64,000 bases of DNA from Campanula takesimana (lineage: Eukaryota > Streptophyta > Magnoliopsida > Asterales > Campanulaceae). A model generated the notes under the pieces. The model was not told the origin of the DNA. It was given only the letters and a program-made list of their open reading frames with translations, and did no database searches. This document shows, piece by piece, positions 32,677 to 43,931 of the stretch (positions within the stretch are counted from its first letter, which is position 1; every line of letters begins with the position of its first letter). Location of the stretch: contig JAOWBW010000365.1 of the NCBI GenBank assembly GCA_026119855.1, forward strand, positions 372,001 to 436,000, given 5' to 3'. The translations under genes and the position numbers were made by a program.

Positions 32677-34556
32677 TCTACATTACAAAAGATATCAAGT
32701 TTAACTGCGTATTGACTTTAGATAAAGAGGGGTCAAGATCAATTCATAACTGCCATGATCTGATGGCCTACAATTTTTTTGTAATTTTACATTTTCTTTT
32801 TCGTTGGCTAGGATTAATTCTCAAAATCTAATCCAGCGGCCGGAATTAAACGGTTTCCACTTTCACCCCTCTTCTGTACGTCATACCACGCAGGCGTCTT
32901 CCTGATTTTTACAACAATGCACGACCAACATGACGGAGAAGCGGCAAACAAAGAGTTTCCTCACTTCTTCCCTTCCATAATCATCCCTTTTTACGGTAAC
33001 CAGATTTGACGTGATTCTCATTTTTTGCAATTCATCTGAAATTGGTTATTTTAATTAGTTAAATTCCTGAATTCGTTCTTCCTTTCTGTACGCGCGTTAA
33101 CAATTCACATTTTGAATACGGTTTTTGGGCTTGATCATTGTTTGCTAGATATTGAAATTGCGATTTATGCAATCTTTTAATCCACCTCCAATGTGTTTGA
33201 TTTTCATGAACAGAAATTGGTTATTTTTGTACTGTTCTAATTCATCTCTAATTTATCTGATATTCATAAAACCGTATTTGGCAGCTTAATGAGAGAAAAG
33301 GCCAAAAAGAACCAAACATGAAATGTGTTTCTAAGAAATCAAACAGAAAAAGAAGAGAGTGCGCCTTGATCCTTTGCATAGACTTTTCAGAAGCCTTGCT
33401 CCACTGTTTCTTGGCTGTGAGTTTGTCCTCAATTGAGGATTCTTGGTCCTTATTGCTTTCTTTTTCAATCTTGACCTTTTTGATTTTATATTTTAGATTC
33501 AGAAGTTGAGCCAGATGAACCAGCATCACCCGCTCCTTTTTTTTTACAGGTTTCGCTTTATCCCTAATTTCGCCTCCACGTTCTTTGTTAGGACTCTTTT
33601 GGGATAGTTTTCTTGAACTGGAAATTCCATTCTGTCTTCCTCTTCGAGAGAAAATCCACAAGATCAGGATCACGCCTCATCCAAGAACGTTAAGAATCTA
33701 AAAAACAGTCATTTCATATTTGCTTGCTTTTATTATTCTTATTTTGATGTCACCTTTCAACTAAATCATAAGCTCTCGAGATTTATTTTTTGATTGATGA
33801 ATCTGTTTGTGCTGTGGTCTGTGACTTAATGTGTTCATTTCGTGTTCATTAAATTAAGTGCTTTGTACAATGTTGATCCTTGATCCTAACTTGGTCTGTT
33901 GAAACATACATTTACGTAATTAAGTTGTCAAACTTAAATGCTTATAGCTTCACATTTTGGGTGTAGCATTCTTTCAACTTGGTGTATCATATTATGTGGT
34001 TTTTACATACTCTTGAATTGGGCATATTCTGCTATGGCATGTTTAGGATGGAGGGAGTAAGTTAGATTGCATTTTCTTGCTGCTCATTTTATTCATTTTT
34101 GTGCTTGATTGCAGAGAACCAAGGTTAGTGTATATATTCCTCTTAACATTTTTAAAGGAGTAGCTCCAAATATTTGAATATTTCAAAACTTTATCCTTAA
34201 TTTAATTTCAGGATTTTGAATGTTTCAATCTTTTTCCTTAAAGGGCAGGGTGATTTCAATTTTTGTATCTGGCAGGTGATGAAGATTTTTGCCGGGGTGC
34301 CGACTAAGCAGGGGAAACTGGAAAGCTCGGAAAGGTATTTTTTGGAAATTTAGCGCAAAATAAAATTGATTATCTTATAAACAATTTTTATATGTATTTA
34401 TTTTGATGATTGCTGAGTGGTTGATTCTAGAGTGCATAATGAAGGTAACATAGAGATAAAACTTTGGGTCTCCAAAAGTTGATTAGTTGGGGTTTCTACT
34501 ATGTTGACTGATTTTGGGAAATTGCAAGTTTATTTCTGTTTGTTTGTAGCAACGTA
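32677..34556. other. possible host-gene remnant region
   Basis: No gene can be assembled. A 141-codon Lys-rich frame on the minus strand (33248-33673) shows no domain. At 34276-34334 an exon-like piece (GGCAG before, GTATTT after) reads VMKIFAGVPTKQGKLESSER in one frame. The stretch 32800-33000 has the base composition of a plant 5' region. These are hints only. Confidence 0.25.
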
Positions 34557-34780
34557 TGTTCGGTAGGGGATAGTAATGGATAGAAAAATATATCACTAAA
34601 TTATTTGAAAAGTTAAATAGCAAGATGTTCATGGAATCATGGGACAGAGTATTCTTTTCCATGTTCAATGTTCGGTAGGGGATAGTAATGGATAGAAAAA
34701 TATATCACTAAATTATTTGAAAAGTTAAATAGCAAGATGTTCATGGAATCATGGGACAGAGTATTCTTTTCCACGTTCAA
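34557..34780. repeat. 112-bp tandem duplication
   Basis: Two adjacent copies start TGTTCGGTAGGGGATAG at 34557 and 34669, with one or two differences near the end. A further short repeat (AAAGGGTATACCTTAAGG) occurs near 34786 and 34926, the second being the copia-5 target. Confidence 0.92.
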
Positions 34781-34943
34781 TGTTCAAAGGGTATACCTTA
34801 AGGCATAAAATCAGTTTCAACGACCACCGAAAAACCAATTCTTGCATTTTGCTCAAAGTAGTTATGGATAACATATTAATCTCAGAAGTTCACACACATA
34901 AGTGAGAAATCACACCAAGTTGGCCAAAGGGTATACCTTAAGG

Positions 34944-35159
34944 TAATATGGCCGACTCAGTTAGTTAAGTGAGTGAACTAGTTAAGTTGTTGAGAGTTGG
35001 TTAAGGGCTCTGTTAGAGAGAAAGTTAGTTACACAAATGAATAGCGAATATAAAATTATAAATGCATGTGAACCTCTTTGTAATGTCAAGATGAATAATA
35101 CAATGAAATTTCTTCTCTCTACATTTTCTCTCTCTACATTCTCTCTCTATTTCTCTATA
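34944..35159 (+). repeat. 5' LTR of copia-5
   Basis: 216 bp, TAATATGGCC to CTCTATA. Its last part is TCTCTCTACATT-rich; an extra copy of this unit plus a short AAAATTATA stretch explains most of the length difference from the 198-bp 3' LTR. Confidence 0.88.
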
Positions 35160-35316
35160 TGGTATCAGATGATTCTTCCGCCTAAACTCCAAATTTGTTA
35201 CTGATTGATCAACTTTGATCATTCGCAAAGCTCAATATCTCAATTCATCTCTGTTTTTCATTCCGAATTTCAGAAATTCCTATCCAAAATAATCCAATTT
35301 TGTTCCAGTTCTCTCG

Positions 35317-36461
35317 GTGACGATGACAGATGATAGCTCGAATTCCGGCCATGGCACTCCAATTCAACTACGACAGGCTGGTTCTACTGATGATTATGAT
35401 GAAATTGATCAATCACTTGTCTTAAATCCTCTTCATCCATTGTTTTTGCATCCGAATGATCATTCTGGTCTTTGTCTCATTACCGAAACCCAAATTGAAC
35501 ATAACTTCAATTCCTGGAAGAGGAACATGACAATTGCTCTCTCTACGAAGAATAAGTTAGGTATTGTCACTGGATTGCATAAACAACCTCTCTCCACCTC
35601 CAAATATTATCATCAATGGATTCGTTGCAATGATATGGTCATTTCATGAATATTCAATGTTGTTTCTCTTGAAATCAAATCTAGTATTGTCTATATTGCT
35701 ACCGCTAAGGAGATTTGGGATAACTTGTGTGAAAGGTTCACACAGAGTCATGCACCACAAGTTTATCAGATTCGCAAGGAATTAAACTCGTTTACTCAGG
35801 ACAATCTGTGTCTCTCTACTTATTTCACCAAATTCAAGGCTCTCTGGGATGAGTATGCTAACCTGAATCTCTCTCCTAAGTGTGTTTGTTGCACCTGCAC
35901 TTGTGGAGCTATCAAGAAGCTTGAGGAAACTGATCAGTTACGTCAACTAACTCAGTTCTTAATGGGTCTAAATGATGGCTTTAGCAATATCAGAGGCATA
36001 ATCCTAGCTAAGACACCACTGCCTTCACTTTCTGTTGCTTTTCCTTACTTGCTCAAGATGAGAAGCAACGAGGCATTATCAACAATATATCTTCTGCTAA
36101 ATATCCATTGAATGTAGCTGATTCTTCAACTGCTCTACTGGTCAAGAATTCCAGCACTCCCAAAGCTACTTATAAAAGGATTGATAAATCTCAACTCTCC
36201 TGTGACCATTGTGGAGGTGTCAAGCATACCAAGGATACTTGTTTCTTCCTCAGAGGTTTTCCAGAATGGCATCAAATGTATGGAGTCAAACCTGATCCTT
36301 CTAAAATGCCTAAATTCAAGTCCAAGGCTCCTTCCACTTCTGGTTCCTCTGCAGGGAAAGTTATCAATGCCATCTCCACTTTCAACACTGACATTTCTGA
36401 GTCCCAATATCAACATCTTCTCAACCTGATTAGTCAACAAACATCATGTTTCATATTCTGA
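35317..36461 (+). pseudogene. copia-5 gag
   Basis: Starts at an ATG 160 bases after the LTR. ENFNSWKRNM-like text (NFNSWKRNMTIALSTKNKL) is the copia gag start; RIRKEL/YFTKFKALWDEY is the UBN2-type core; CDHCGGVKHTKDTC is the CX2CX4HX4C knuckle near 36209. A TGA near 35647 (after VIS) and a frameshift near 36045 break it. Confidence 0.85.
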
Positions 36462-38030
36462 GCATATGACAGGGATCATTACTTCAAACTCATGTGTTAC
36501 TAGTTCTATTTGCTCAGTTCACAATACTATTGTCTCTCATGATTGGATCATTGATTCTGGTGCTACCGATCACATCACCAATAATTTTTTCCTCTCTCAT
36601 TAACCCTGTTCCTTTGACTACTTCTGTCTTTTTGCCAAATGGTCAATCTTCTTCAATTACTCATAAAGGCATTGTCAAGCTTACTCCTTACTTCATCTTG
36701 AACAATGTTCTGTACATTCCTCAGTTTCATTTTAATCTCATTTCTGGGAGAAAGCTTACTTGTGATAGCCATTTGTGTCTCATTTTCTACCCTTCTTACT
36801 GCATCTTTCAGGATTTGATGCAGAAGAAGGTAATGGGGATTGGTCATCTGCAGGGCAATCTGTATAAGCTTGTCATCCCATCCTCCATTTCAAGTTCTAG
36901 TGTACATCTTTTTTGACAATAGTGGATGATTGTACTAGAAGTACTTGGACTTATTTTCTTCATTCTAAAGCTCAAGTACATCAATTCATTAATTACTTTC
37001 TTAAATTTGTTCACAATCATTTCATAGCCAATGTTCAAACCATCAGATCTAATAATGGCTCAGAATTCTTCAACAAAAATGTCTCCTCTCTTTTGTTTCC
37101 TCTTGGCATTACTCAAGATAGTTCTTGTGTTCAAACTCCTCAACAAAATGGAAGAGTTGAAAGAAAACATAGGCACTTACTTGAGGTTGTTAGAGCTCTT
37201 AAATTTCATGCCAATCTTCCTATCAAATTTTGGGGAGATTGCTTTCTTACTGCCACCTATTTAATCAATTGGTTTCCTTCTTCTCTTCTTAAGAACAAAT
37301 CTCCATATGAGTTACTCACTGGTCACCCACCCTCTTATTCTCATTTAAAAGTGTTTGGGTGTTTGTGTTTTGCCTCTACTCTTCAATCTCAAAGAAACAA
37401 ATTTGATTTTAGAGCCTCTAAATGCATATTTCTTGGCTACCCTTTTGGTAAGAAAGCTTACAAAGTTTTTGATTTGTCTTCTCAAAAAGTTTTTCACAGT
37501 AGAGATGTCAAGTTCTATGAAGATTGCTTTCCTTTCAAAGACTCTTTGAGTCCTTCCTCTCCATCCTGCTCTCCTATTTCACCTTCTTTCCCTCTAAATT
37601 CTCCTCTGGACAATTTTTTAGACAATGATGAAATTTTTCCTTCTTCTGACTCTTCTTCTGCTACTCATTCTTCTTCTATTCCTATTGATAATCATGATCA
37701 AAATCTCCCTACTCCCAATTTGACTCATTCTTCTCCTTCTCCCTCTCCCTCTCCCTCTTCCCCCTCCCCTTCCCCTTCCCCTTCCCCTTCCCCTTCCCCT
37801 TCCCCTTCTCCTTCTCCTCCTCCTCCTCCTTCTCCTCCTCCTCCTCCTCCTTATGCTTCTGCTTCTTCTTCTTCTCCTTCTCCTTCTCCTTCTCCTCCTC
37901 CTATTTCTATTCATATTCCTTCTAGAACAACCAGAACCAAAGTTGTTCCTCTTAAATATAAAAAGATTATACTGGGTTGCCTTCTCAGTTTCAATCTTCT
38001 TCTTCTTCCAATGCAGTAAGTTCTTGTCCC
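36462..38030 (+). pseudogene. copia-5 protease and integrase, deleted and mutated
   Basis: Protease motif DWIIDSGATDHI lies near 36541-36576 in a frame different from the following FILNNVLYIPQFHFNLIS segment. The text then jumps at about 36910 into TIVDDCTRSTWTYF of the integrase core, so the zinc-binding N-terminal domain is missing. The core reads RSNNGSEF where the family has Asp as the second catalytic residue, then NGRVERKHRHL with the Glu. A Ser/Pro linker (37733-37910) follows. Confidence 0.87.
37733..37910 (+). repeat. CTTCCC/CTCCTC microsatellite in the integrase-RT linker
   Basis: Runs of CCTTCCCCTT and TCCTCC units encode a Ser-Pro and Pro-only tract. The expansion lies where copia linkers are normally variable. 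The Arg-rich frame on the opposite strand (37618-37914) is its shadow. Confidence 0.88.
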
Positions 38031-38850
38031 TATCCTATTACAAATTATCTCTCATATGATCACATTTCTCCATCTTTTCATATATCTGTAACATCTCCTC
38101 TGTGAACTTGCTGCTTTGGAACAAAATAATACATGGTCTTTGCAGAAATTACCTACTGGCACGAAGATTGTAGGCTGTAAATGGGTATTTAGGGTCAAAT
38201 ATCATCCTGATGGTACCCTAGACAAGTGGTTCCTTTCTCAAATGGATGTGAGCAATGCCTTTTTGCATGGTGAATTAGATGAAGAGGTTTATATGTCTCT
38301 TCCTCGTGGCTATGTTATTCTTTCTTCTTTTGTGGACTCTGATTCATCTCTTCCTGTGGTGTGTAAGGTGAACAAATCACTCTATGGTCTTAAACAAGCA
38401 CCAAGGCAATGGTTTCACAAATTTTCCTCAACCTTAATCACTTTTGGTTTTGTTCAATCCAAGAGTGATCACTCCCTGTTCATATACACAACTACAAATT
38501 CCTTTACTGCCTTGCTAGTGCATGTAGATGATATTCTACTAGCTAGTTCAGATGCTCAGGTTCTCTCTCAAATCAAAGACCTATCTTCACTCTCAATTCA
38601 ATCTTAAGGACTTGGGAAAGTTAAAATATTTCTTGGGGATAGAAGTTGCTAGATCCTCTGATGGTATCTGCATTCATCTAAGGAAATATGCCTTGGACAT
38701 TATTGCAGATACTGGTCTTCTTGGTTTTAAACCATCCAAAGTACCTATGGAAATCAATCACAAGCTTTCTGCTGATGTTGGTGATCCTTATGATAAACCT
38801 GATTCTTATAGAAGATTGGGAGGTCGATTGATTTACCTCACTCTCTAGAC
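38031..38850 (+). pseudogene. copia-5 reverse transcriptase with internal deletion
   Basis: GTKIVGCKWVFRVKYHPDG begins RT, but DGTLDK is joined directly to SQMDVSNAFLHGEL. The ARLVAKG to catalytic-domain stretch (about 50 residues in the family) is deleted. KSLYGLKQAPRQW and LLVHVDDILLAS follow. A frameshift near 38590 moves the LKDLGKLKYFLG segment to another frame. Confidence 0.86.
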
Positions 38851-39505
38851 CAGACCTGTCTTATGGTGTTCATATACTTAGTCAGTTTATGGCTAACCCA
38901 AGAGTGCCTCATTGCAATGCTGCCATGAAGCCTGTAAGGTATCTGAAGGGTACTCCTGGTCAAGGTCTTCTTTATGCTTTCAATGCTCCTATTACGCTCA
39001 CTGCTTTTTGTGATGCTGACTGGGCTTCATGACCTACTACTAGGATATCCATTTCTGGTTATTGTGTGTTACTTGGTGGTGCTCCTATTTTTTGGAAAGC
39101 AAAGAAACAACTTACAGTTGCGCTGAGGCAGAATATAGATCCATGGCTAATCTGTGCTGTGAACTAACTTGGTTAGTTTCTTTATTATCTGAATTTCAAG
39201 TTACTGATCTTCTTCCCATTCCTCTTTATTGTGACAACAAGGCAGCTCTTCACATTGCCTCCAATCTTGTTTTCCATGAAAGAACCAAGCACATTGACAT
39301 TGATTGCCACTTGGTTAGAGATAAGGTCAAAGCTGGTTTTATTCATCCTTGTTTTGTCTCTACAACATCTCAATTGGCTGATCTATTCACAAAAACCCTC
39401 ACCTTTACTCAATTGTCTCACCTTTTAGCCAAGCTCAGAGTCTTCAATTTGTTTCAGCCTTCTGGCTTGAGGGGGGTAATATGGTTGACTCAGTTAGTTA
39501 AGTGA
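38851..39505 (+). pseudogene. copia-5 RNase H
   Basis: AFCDADWAS (followed by a TGA), SAEAEYRSMA-like (SCAEAEYRSMANL), LYCDNKAALHIA, KHIDIDCHLVRDKV and QLADLFTKTL mark RNase H. A stop near 39030 and a frameshift near 39110 disable it. The 3' LTR starts inside the tail of this frame. Confidence 0.85.
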
Positions 39506-39674
39506 GTCAACTAGTTATGTCAAGTTGTTGAGAGTTAGTTAAGGGTTTTGTTAGAGAGAAAGTTAGTTACACAAATGAATAGTGAATATAAATGTATGTG
39601 AACCTCTTTGTAATGTCAAGATGAATAATACAATGAAATTTCTTCTCTCTACATTCTCTCTCTATTTCTCTATA
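39477..39674 (+). repeat. 3' LTR of copia-5
   Basis: 198 bp, preceded by TTGAGGGGGG and followed by the TAAGG duplication. Confidence 0.88.
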
Positions 39675-39830
39675 TAAGGCATAAAATCAGTTTACATTAT
39701 GAATTGCAGAATAAATATATCAGTGGTAATTTCTCGTCCTGCAGTACTTAATGAACCCCTGAAATAAAATATATAAATAAAATATGCAAATCGTGTCGGT
39801 CTCGCTAACTTTTTTGCCTTCCATTTGGAT

Positions 39831-40526
39831 TTACACATCTCTCCGGCAGATTGGACAAAATGGCTTCGTTGAAAGCCACTCATCTACGCACTGAAAATAT
39901 TACAAATACACAGTTAGTGGTAAGCCAAAAGTGATGAAAATTAAATATAAATTTACAACTGAATATAAAAAGGAAGAGGTTCATACCGATTTGTGAAATG
40001 AGTGATGGCAACTCAACTCTTGAGTCACATCTTCATCAGAAAGTGACCCGATACAAATAACGCAAACCTCTGCTACCGACTGCATCATTTAAAGAGAAAA
40101 AATATATGAATAAATTAAACATTTTGGCTAAAAAGTACAGTAGTTTCTATTCCATCTTTTTTCAAAACCAATTATAGTAAAACTATTATTCTTTACCTCA
40201 TATACATCTGGCAGCGCATCGATCTGATCCTGGAGGGAAATGCGGAAGTAGATCTCGACAACAATCGGATGTAGGCATATCGTGAATATCATAATAATGA
40301 ATCAATCTGACATCGCAGCCACGAGAAATAACATCTCTCGTGGCTCGTGGTGGTAGAGACCCTTGATTGCGATAATCAAGGAGGTCTCTCCGATCACAAA
40401 CAAAGCCCTGCAATTCGAAATTATATAGATTATTCCATCGCGTCAACCTTTTTTCACTTAAGGTAAAATAACAAATTGAGTTAATATCCTTACCAACAGA
40501 ATGGTAGAGAAATCCAAAAGCGCCAT
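39831..40526 (-). CDS. RING-H2 finger protein gene, split, possibly frameshifted
   Basis: Three exons join in phase: 40197-40407, 39987-40079 and 39831-39890, each with GT-AG borders on the minus strand. The joined frame gives CVIC, 14 residues, CHHSFH, two residues, CVDEWLSTKPFCPIC and RRDV-stop: a complete C3H2C3 RING-H2 finger, typical of E2-binding ubiquitin ligases. The earliest in-frame ATG (40292) gives an 82-residue protein ending just after the finger. A further exon 40494-40526 (MALLDFSTILL) runs into exon 40197-40407 in another frame (GFVCDRRDLLDYRNQG), which is open to its end. A one-base shift inside that exon would link the two, so this may be a longer gene with a frameshift or a partial copy. 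A hydrophobic open stretch at 40527-40684 could be more 5' coding sequence. Best host-gene candidate here. Confidence 0.62.
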
Positions 40527-40684
40527 CTCCACCCGGAGCTAGGCAGATACTGCGCTGTAGAACAGACTACCCTCCCGATCCTACCAAAAATGTAGGCCTG
40601 CTCTATAATCATGGCCAATAATAGCATGGCTACTGAAGTGTAGGCGAATAGAAAGGTAGCAGTCGAGTCGAAAGCGTGGGGATC

Positions 40685-40928
40685 CTGCGTATATTAGTTA
40701 ATGTTAGATTGGTTCATAGAATTGGTAAAATTGGATCAAAAATCGGATGAGCGGAGGCTTGTGTTCATAGTTACCAGGAACTTGGAGGAACATAGAACGT
40801 TTCGAGACGTGAGACGGGAACCTGACTTAGTAAATTATGGTTACACTGGGGGTAGGATCAGTTGGTACGCGAGTTGGGAACGTGGTACGCTTTTTGTTGG
40901 AATCGCATCACTAAGTTGACTATTTACA
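40685..40928. other. region upstream of the RING-H2 exons
   Basis: An AG acceptor-like border (TATACGCAG on the minus strand) lies at 40685-40693. No further exon or promoter was recognised. A 72-codon plus-strand frame is probably chance. Confidence 0.3.
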
Positions 40929-40930
40929 TA

Positions 40931-41208
40931 CTCCCTCCGTTCCATAACTATGTGCACAAAATGGGTTTTGCACGGGAGTTAAGGGATGAATAGTAATGGG
41001 TAGTTGTTGTGGGTGTGAAAAATGAAGTAGGAGAGAGAAATTGGGGTAGAGAATAGTAGATTGATTGGTGTTGTGAGTATAAAAGTAAAGTAGGAGAGAG
41101 AATGAGTGGGATGAATAGTAAAGATTCTTTGCCATTTTAGGAAAGTGTGACTTATCAATGGGGCACCCAAAATGGCAATTTGTGCACAGAGTTATGGGAC
41201 GGAAGGAG
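40931..41208. mobile_element. Stowaway MITE, family F
   Basis: CTCCCTCCGTTCCATAACTA to AGTTATGGGACGGAAGGAG, TA at 40929-40930; on the right the expected TA reads TG followed by TA. Subterminal TGTGCACA motifs on both arms. A truncated relative lies at 43932-44030. Confidence 0.85.
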
Positions 41209-41218
41209 TGTATATATA

Positions 41219-41500
41219 CTCCCTCCGTCCCATCACAAGTGAGTCAAACTTGTGGGGCACAATAATTAAGAAGAAAGTAGTATATGTCTGGTAGAAAATG
41301 AAGAGAAAGAATGAGTGGGGTAAATAGTAGTGTTGGTTGAATAAATTGAGTGGTGGAAAATTAAGAGAGAGAATGAGTGGGGTTAAATGGTGAGGTTGGT
41401 TGAATATAAATATATTAAATCATTTCCTTTTCGGACAGTCTCAATTGTGGTGGGACGGGCTCAAAAGGAAATTAGTCTCACTTGTGGTGGGACGGAGGGA

Positions 41501-41501
<1 letters not shown>
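41219..41501. mobile_element. Stowaway MITE, family G, next to family F
   Basis: CTCCCTCCGTCCCATCACAA to TTGTGGTGGGACGGAGGGAG, TA on both sides, 10 bases from its neighbour. The GTCTCA(A/C)TTGTGGTGGGACGG end is duplicated at about 41434-41454 and 41474-41494. A (TA)n run follows to 41530. Confidence 0.9.
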
Positions 41502-41525
<24 letters not shown>

Positions 41526-41534
<9 letters not shown>

Positions 41535-41860
41535 GAGACTGTAAATGTAAACGCAGATATCCCTAAAAGATTGTATAGGGAGACACAATTTTATGTGTCC
41601 GACGGCAACTATAAGTTCTCTACCTCTTCCTAGCGACGACGCAAAGTTGTTCAGTTCATAAAGGTTAACTCTAAGAAACTAGAAGTTACTTCTCTTTTCC
41701 TTATAATTTTGATTTTACGTGATTCAGATTGTTTTCTTGGGGGAATCAAGTCACTAGACATCTTTCCTCCTCCCTCTACCTCTATCTCACAGCTCGATCC
41801 ATGTTTTCTTCCTACTGAACTTTTTGTGGCAGTTGACAAACAATTTGTTGGTGAATAGCC
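41526..41860 (+). other. coding-like fragment, unidentified
   Basis: One frame is open apart from a single TAG near 41630. Segments are ETQFYVSDGNYKFSTSS and VVQFIKVNSKKLEVTSLFLI, then CFLPTELFVAVDKQFVGE and a stop. Composition looks protein-like but I recognise no domain, and no splice context was established. Confidence 0.22.
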
Positions 41861-42719
41861 TGTATAGCAGTGGAGTCACCCACTAGTTGGGAACATAGTT
41901 ATTAAAGGCCCAAGGTGCACCAAGGCGCAAAAGGTGTGCCCGGAGCCTAGGCGCAAGGCGCAAGGCGGGCGGGCGCCCGAGTGACGAAGCCCGCAAAAAT
42001 GCCTTAAAAATACTAAAAATATAGTATACATACAACATCAAGATAAACAATAATAGTATTTCCTCCATCGATCCCAAAATGAATATCCAAAAACAATAAA
42101 ATTTGCTTGCTAACAAGAGCAAATAATAAAATGAATTTTTAATTTTTGACGGAACAAGAGCAAATAAAAATGAATATTCATTTTGGGACGGAACAAGAGC
42201 AAATGAATATTCATCCCACCCAACCCTACCTCCACCCCTTATCTTACCTTCCCTCCTCTTACCTTACCTTACCTCACCTCACCTCCCCCCACCCCTACCA
42301 CACCACCTCCCCCCTCAAAATAAAAATAAAAATTACTCATATTAAAATTAATTTTTAACCACTCCCCTCCCCTCCCCCCGCCTCTGACCTCCACCCCCAC
42401 CACCCCATCCCACCCCCACCCTGGTTAGACTTTTTTTCTTTCTCATATTAAAATTATTTTTTGGCAACTCTCCTACCCCACCCCACCCTTATCCTACCCC
42501 CATCCCTACCCCTCCCCCCTGGGTCAATTTTTTCCCCCCTCATATTACTTCTTTGTTTTTGTTTTTTTTTCATATGAAATATTTTCTGGAAAAGATTATC
42601 TTTAGATTTACCAAACAAGCGAAAACATGTTTACGTCATTTTCCGGAAAATATCTTCCAGGAAATCATTTTCTGGAAGTCGTTTTACGCGAAGAAAACGG
42701 AGCCTAAGAAAATACTTAT
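41861..42719. other. C-rich and AT-rich spacer
   Basis: Contains AAGGCGC-rich direct repeats near 41930-41960, a half Stowaway-like end (TTCCTCCATCGATCCCAAAA near 42060) with GGGACGGAAC nearby, and a CCACCCC-rich tract (42210-42530). No gene. Confidence 0.4.
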
Positions 42720-42726
42720 TTTTCCA

Positions 42727-42800
42727 TGAGGCCCGGTGCTTCCCTGGACCTCACTGGGAGCTCTTTTGCAGCAGCAGGTTGCCCTCTTATTTATTTTTTA
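42727..42800 (+). repeat. 3' part of a plant SINE
   Basis: CCCGGTGCTTCCCTGGACCT, GGGAGCTC and GGTTGCCCTCTTA followed by T-rich sequence match, from memory, the 3' end of a widespread plant SINE type. The tRNA-like head was not found. Confidence 0.4.
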
Positions 42801-43931
42801 TTGTGGGTTCTTGCTATGTTGTTTTTCAAGAAATATAAAGTTCCATTCATATATTTATTTTTTTCAATCATAAAGTATTTTTTTTTTCAATAAATTCAAA
42901 GTTGCTAGTTTCGGAGACGTACCCGTCTACAGCTCAGTCCGGCAAGTGATGCCGTACCGCAAGCGACCACAGCAAGGAAAACACTCGTATATTCTACGGT
43001 GCATCCTGCTGTGCATCCCACCTCTGCACCTGTACCCGTAGGTCTCTGAGGATAAAAGAAGGCATGATCAACACGCTGCGACAAAATGAGATCACAATTA
43101 GTAAATTAGAGGGAAAAAGAAAGAAAACATAGAACATGTGAGCGTATTACAAAATAATACGGAGTGAATTTTTTTTGTCGTACCCCTGCCATGTATCTAT
43201 ACTCCTAATCGGATGCAACGTATAAAAGCGCACCGAAATGTAATAAATCTGCCATAAAGAAACGAAAACATGATTAATTAATAGGGAAATATAACCAATA
43301 ACCTCTCGTAAAAATATTCTTTAGCCAGAAAGTCCTAAATCTATTTTTCACATCACAAAAACCCATTAATTAAGACATTCATACTAAAATATCCAAACTG
43401 TCAACCTCCCTGTAACTTCAGATATATGGATTTTTTTGGATGCAAGATTTTTTTTTTTTTTTTTTTTTTTTTGTGATATTTTAGATATGAATTTTTTCCA
43501 AGGGGGGTTGATGGTATTGCTCCCAAAATTAATATTTATTTCTCTGTTCTTGTGCACGTATAGAGTTGTGTTCTTGGGATGGAGGGAGTAATATTTTTTT
43601 TTTCTGTTCAATACCCTGATAGCTAGTGTATTTCTATTCTGCAGTATATATGTAGTTTTCAAAGTTATTGTTACATATATAATTTTCTTGAATCTGAAGA
43701 GATGAGCTATGTGAAATATTTGCAGAAGGTTTGGAGGCTGACAAAAAGAAGAAATCAGTCAAGGTGGAACTGCTATTCCAGTCGAACTAACAAGCAGAGA
43801 GAAGCTAAAAATTCTAATTGGAAAAAGGTAATTTTTTAATTTTTTTTCTGTTTGGTCTTAATTTCCAGAGCATGTTTTTCTTTTAGGATAGGGGTTTTGT
43901 TTTATTCTGTATGCACACTCTCAATAATCCA
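42801..43931. other. spacer with two exon-like pieces
   Basis: Minus strand about 43049-42910 reads EVGCTAGCTVEYTSVFLAVV, a Gly/Cys-rich run and a stop, after a CAG. Plus strand 43726-43833 lies between TTTGCAG and GTAATTT and reads GLEADKKKKSVKVELLFQSN before a stop. Neither is recognised. A T-run sits at 43448-43472 and a lone GGATGGAGGGAG Stowaway-type end at about 43577-43589. Confidence 0.25.

Larger units (their letters stand above)
34944..39674 (+). mobile_element. copia-5: Ty1/copia element with TA...TA termini, inactive
   Basis: LTRs 34944-35159 and 39477-39674 start TAATATGG and end CTCTATA. TAAGG is duplicated at 34939-34943 and 39675-39679. The primer site TGGTATCAGA follows the left LTR at once, and a polypurine tract (TTGAGGGGGG) abuts the right LTR, which confirms the unusual ends. 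Gag, protease, integrase, RT and RNase H occur in copia order with stops, frameshifts and internal deletions. The knuckle and LTR size resemble the Ale/Retrofit group (inference). Confidence 0.9.

Noticed and set aside
33248..33673. 141-codon Lys-rich minus-strand frame as a gene
   Set aside because: No domain, no splice or expression support; AT-rich DNA easily gives such frames.
37618..37914. 98-codon Arg-rich frame on the minus strand
   Set aside because: Shadow of the Ser/Pro microsatellite in copia-5 pol.
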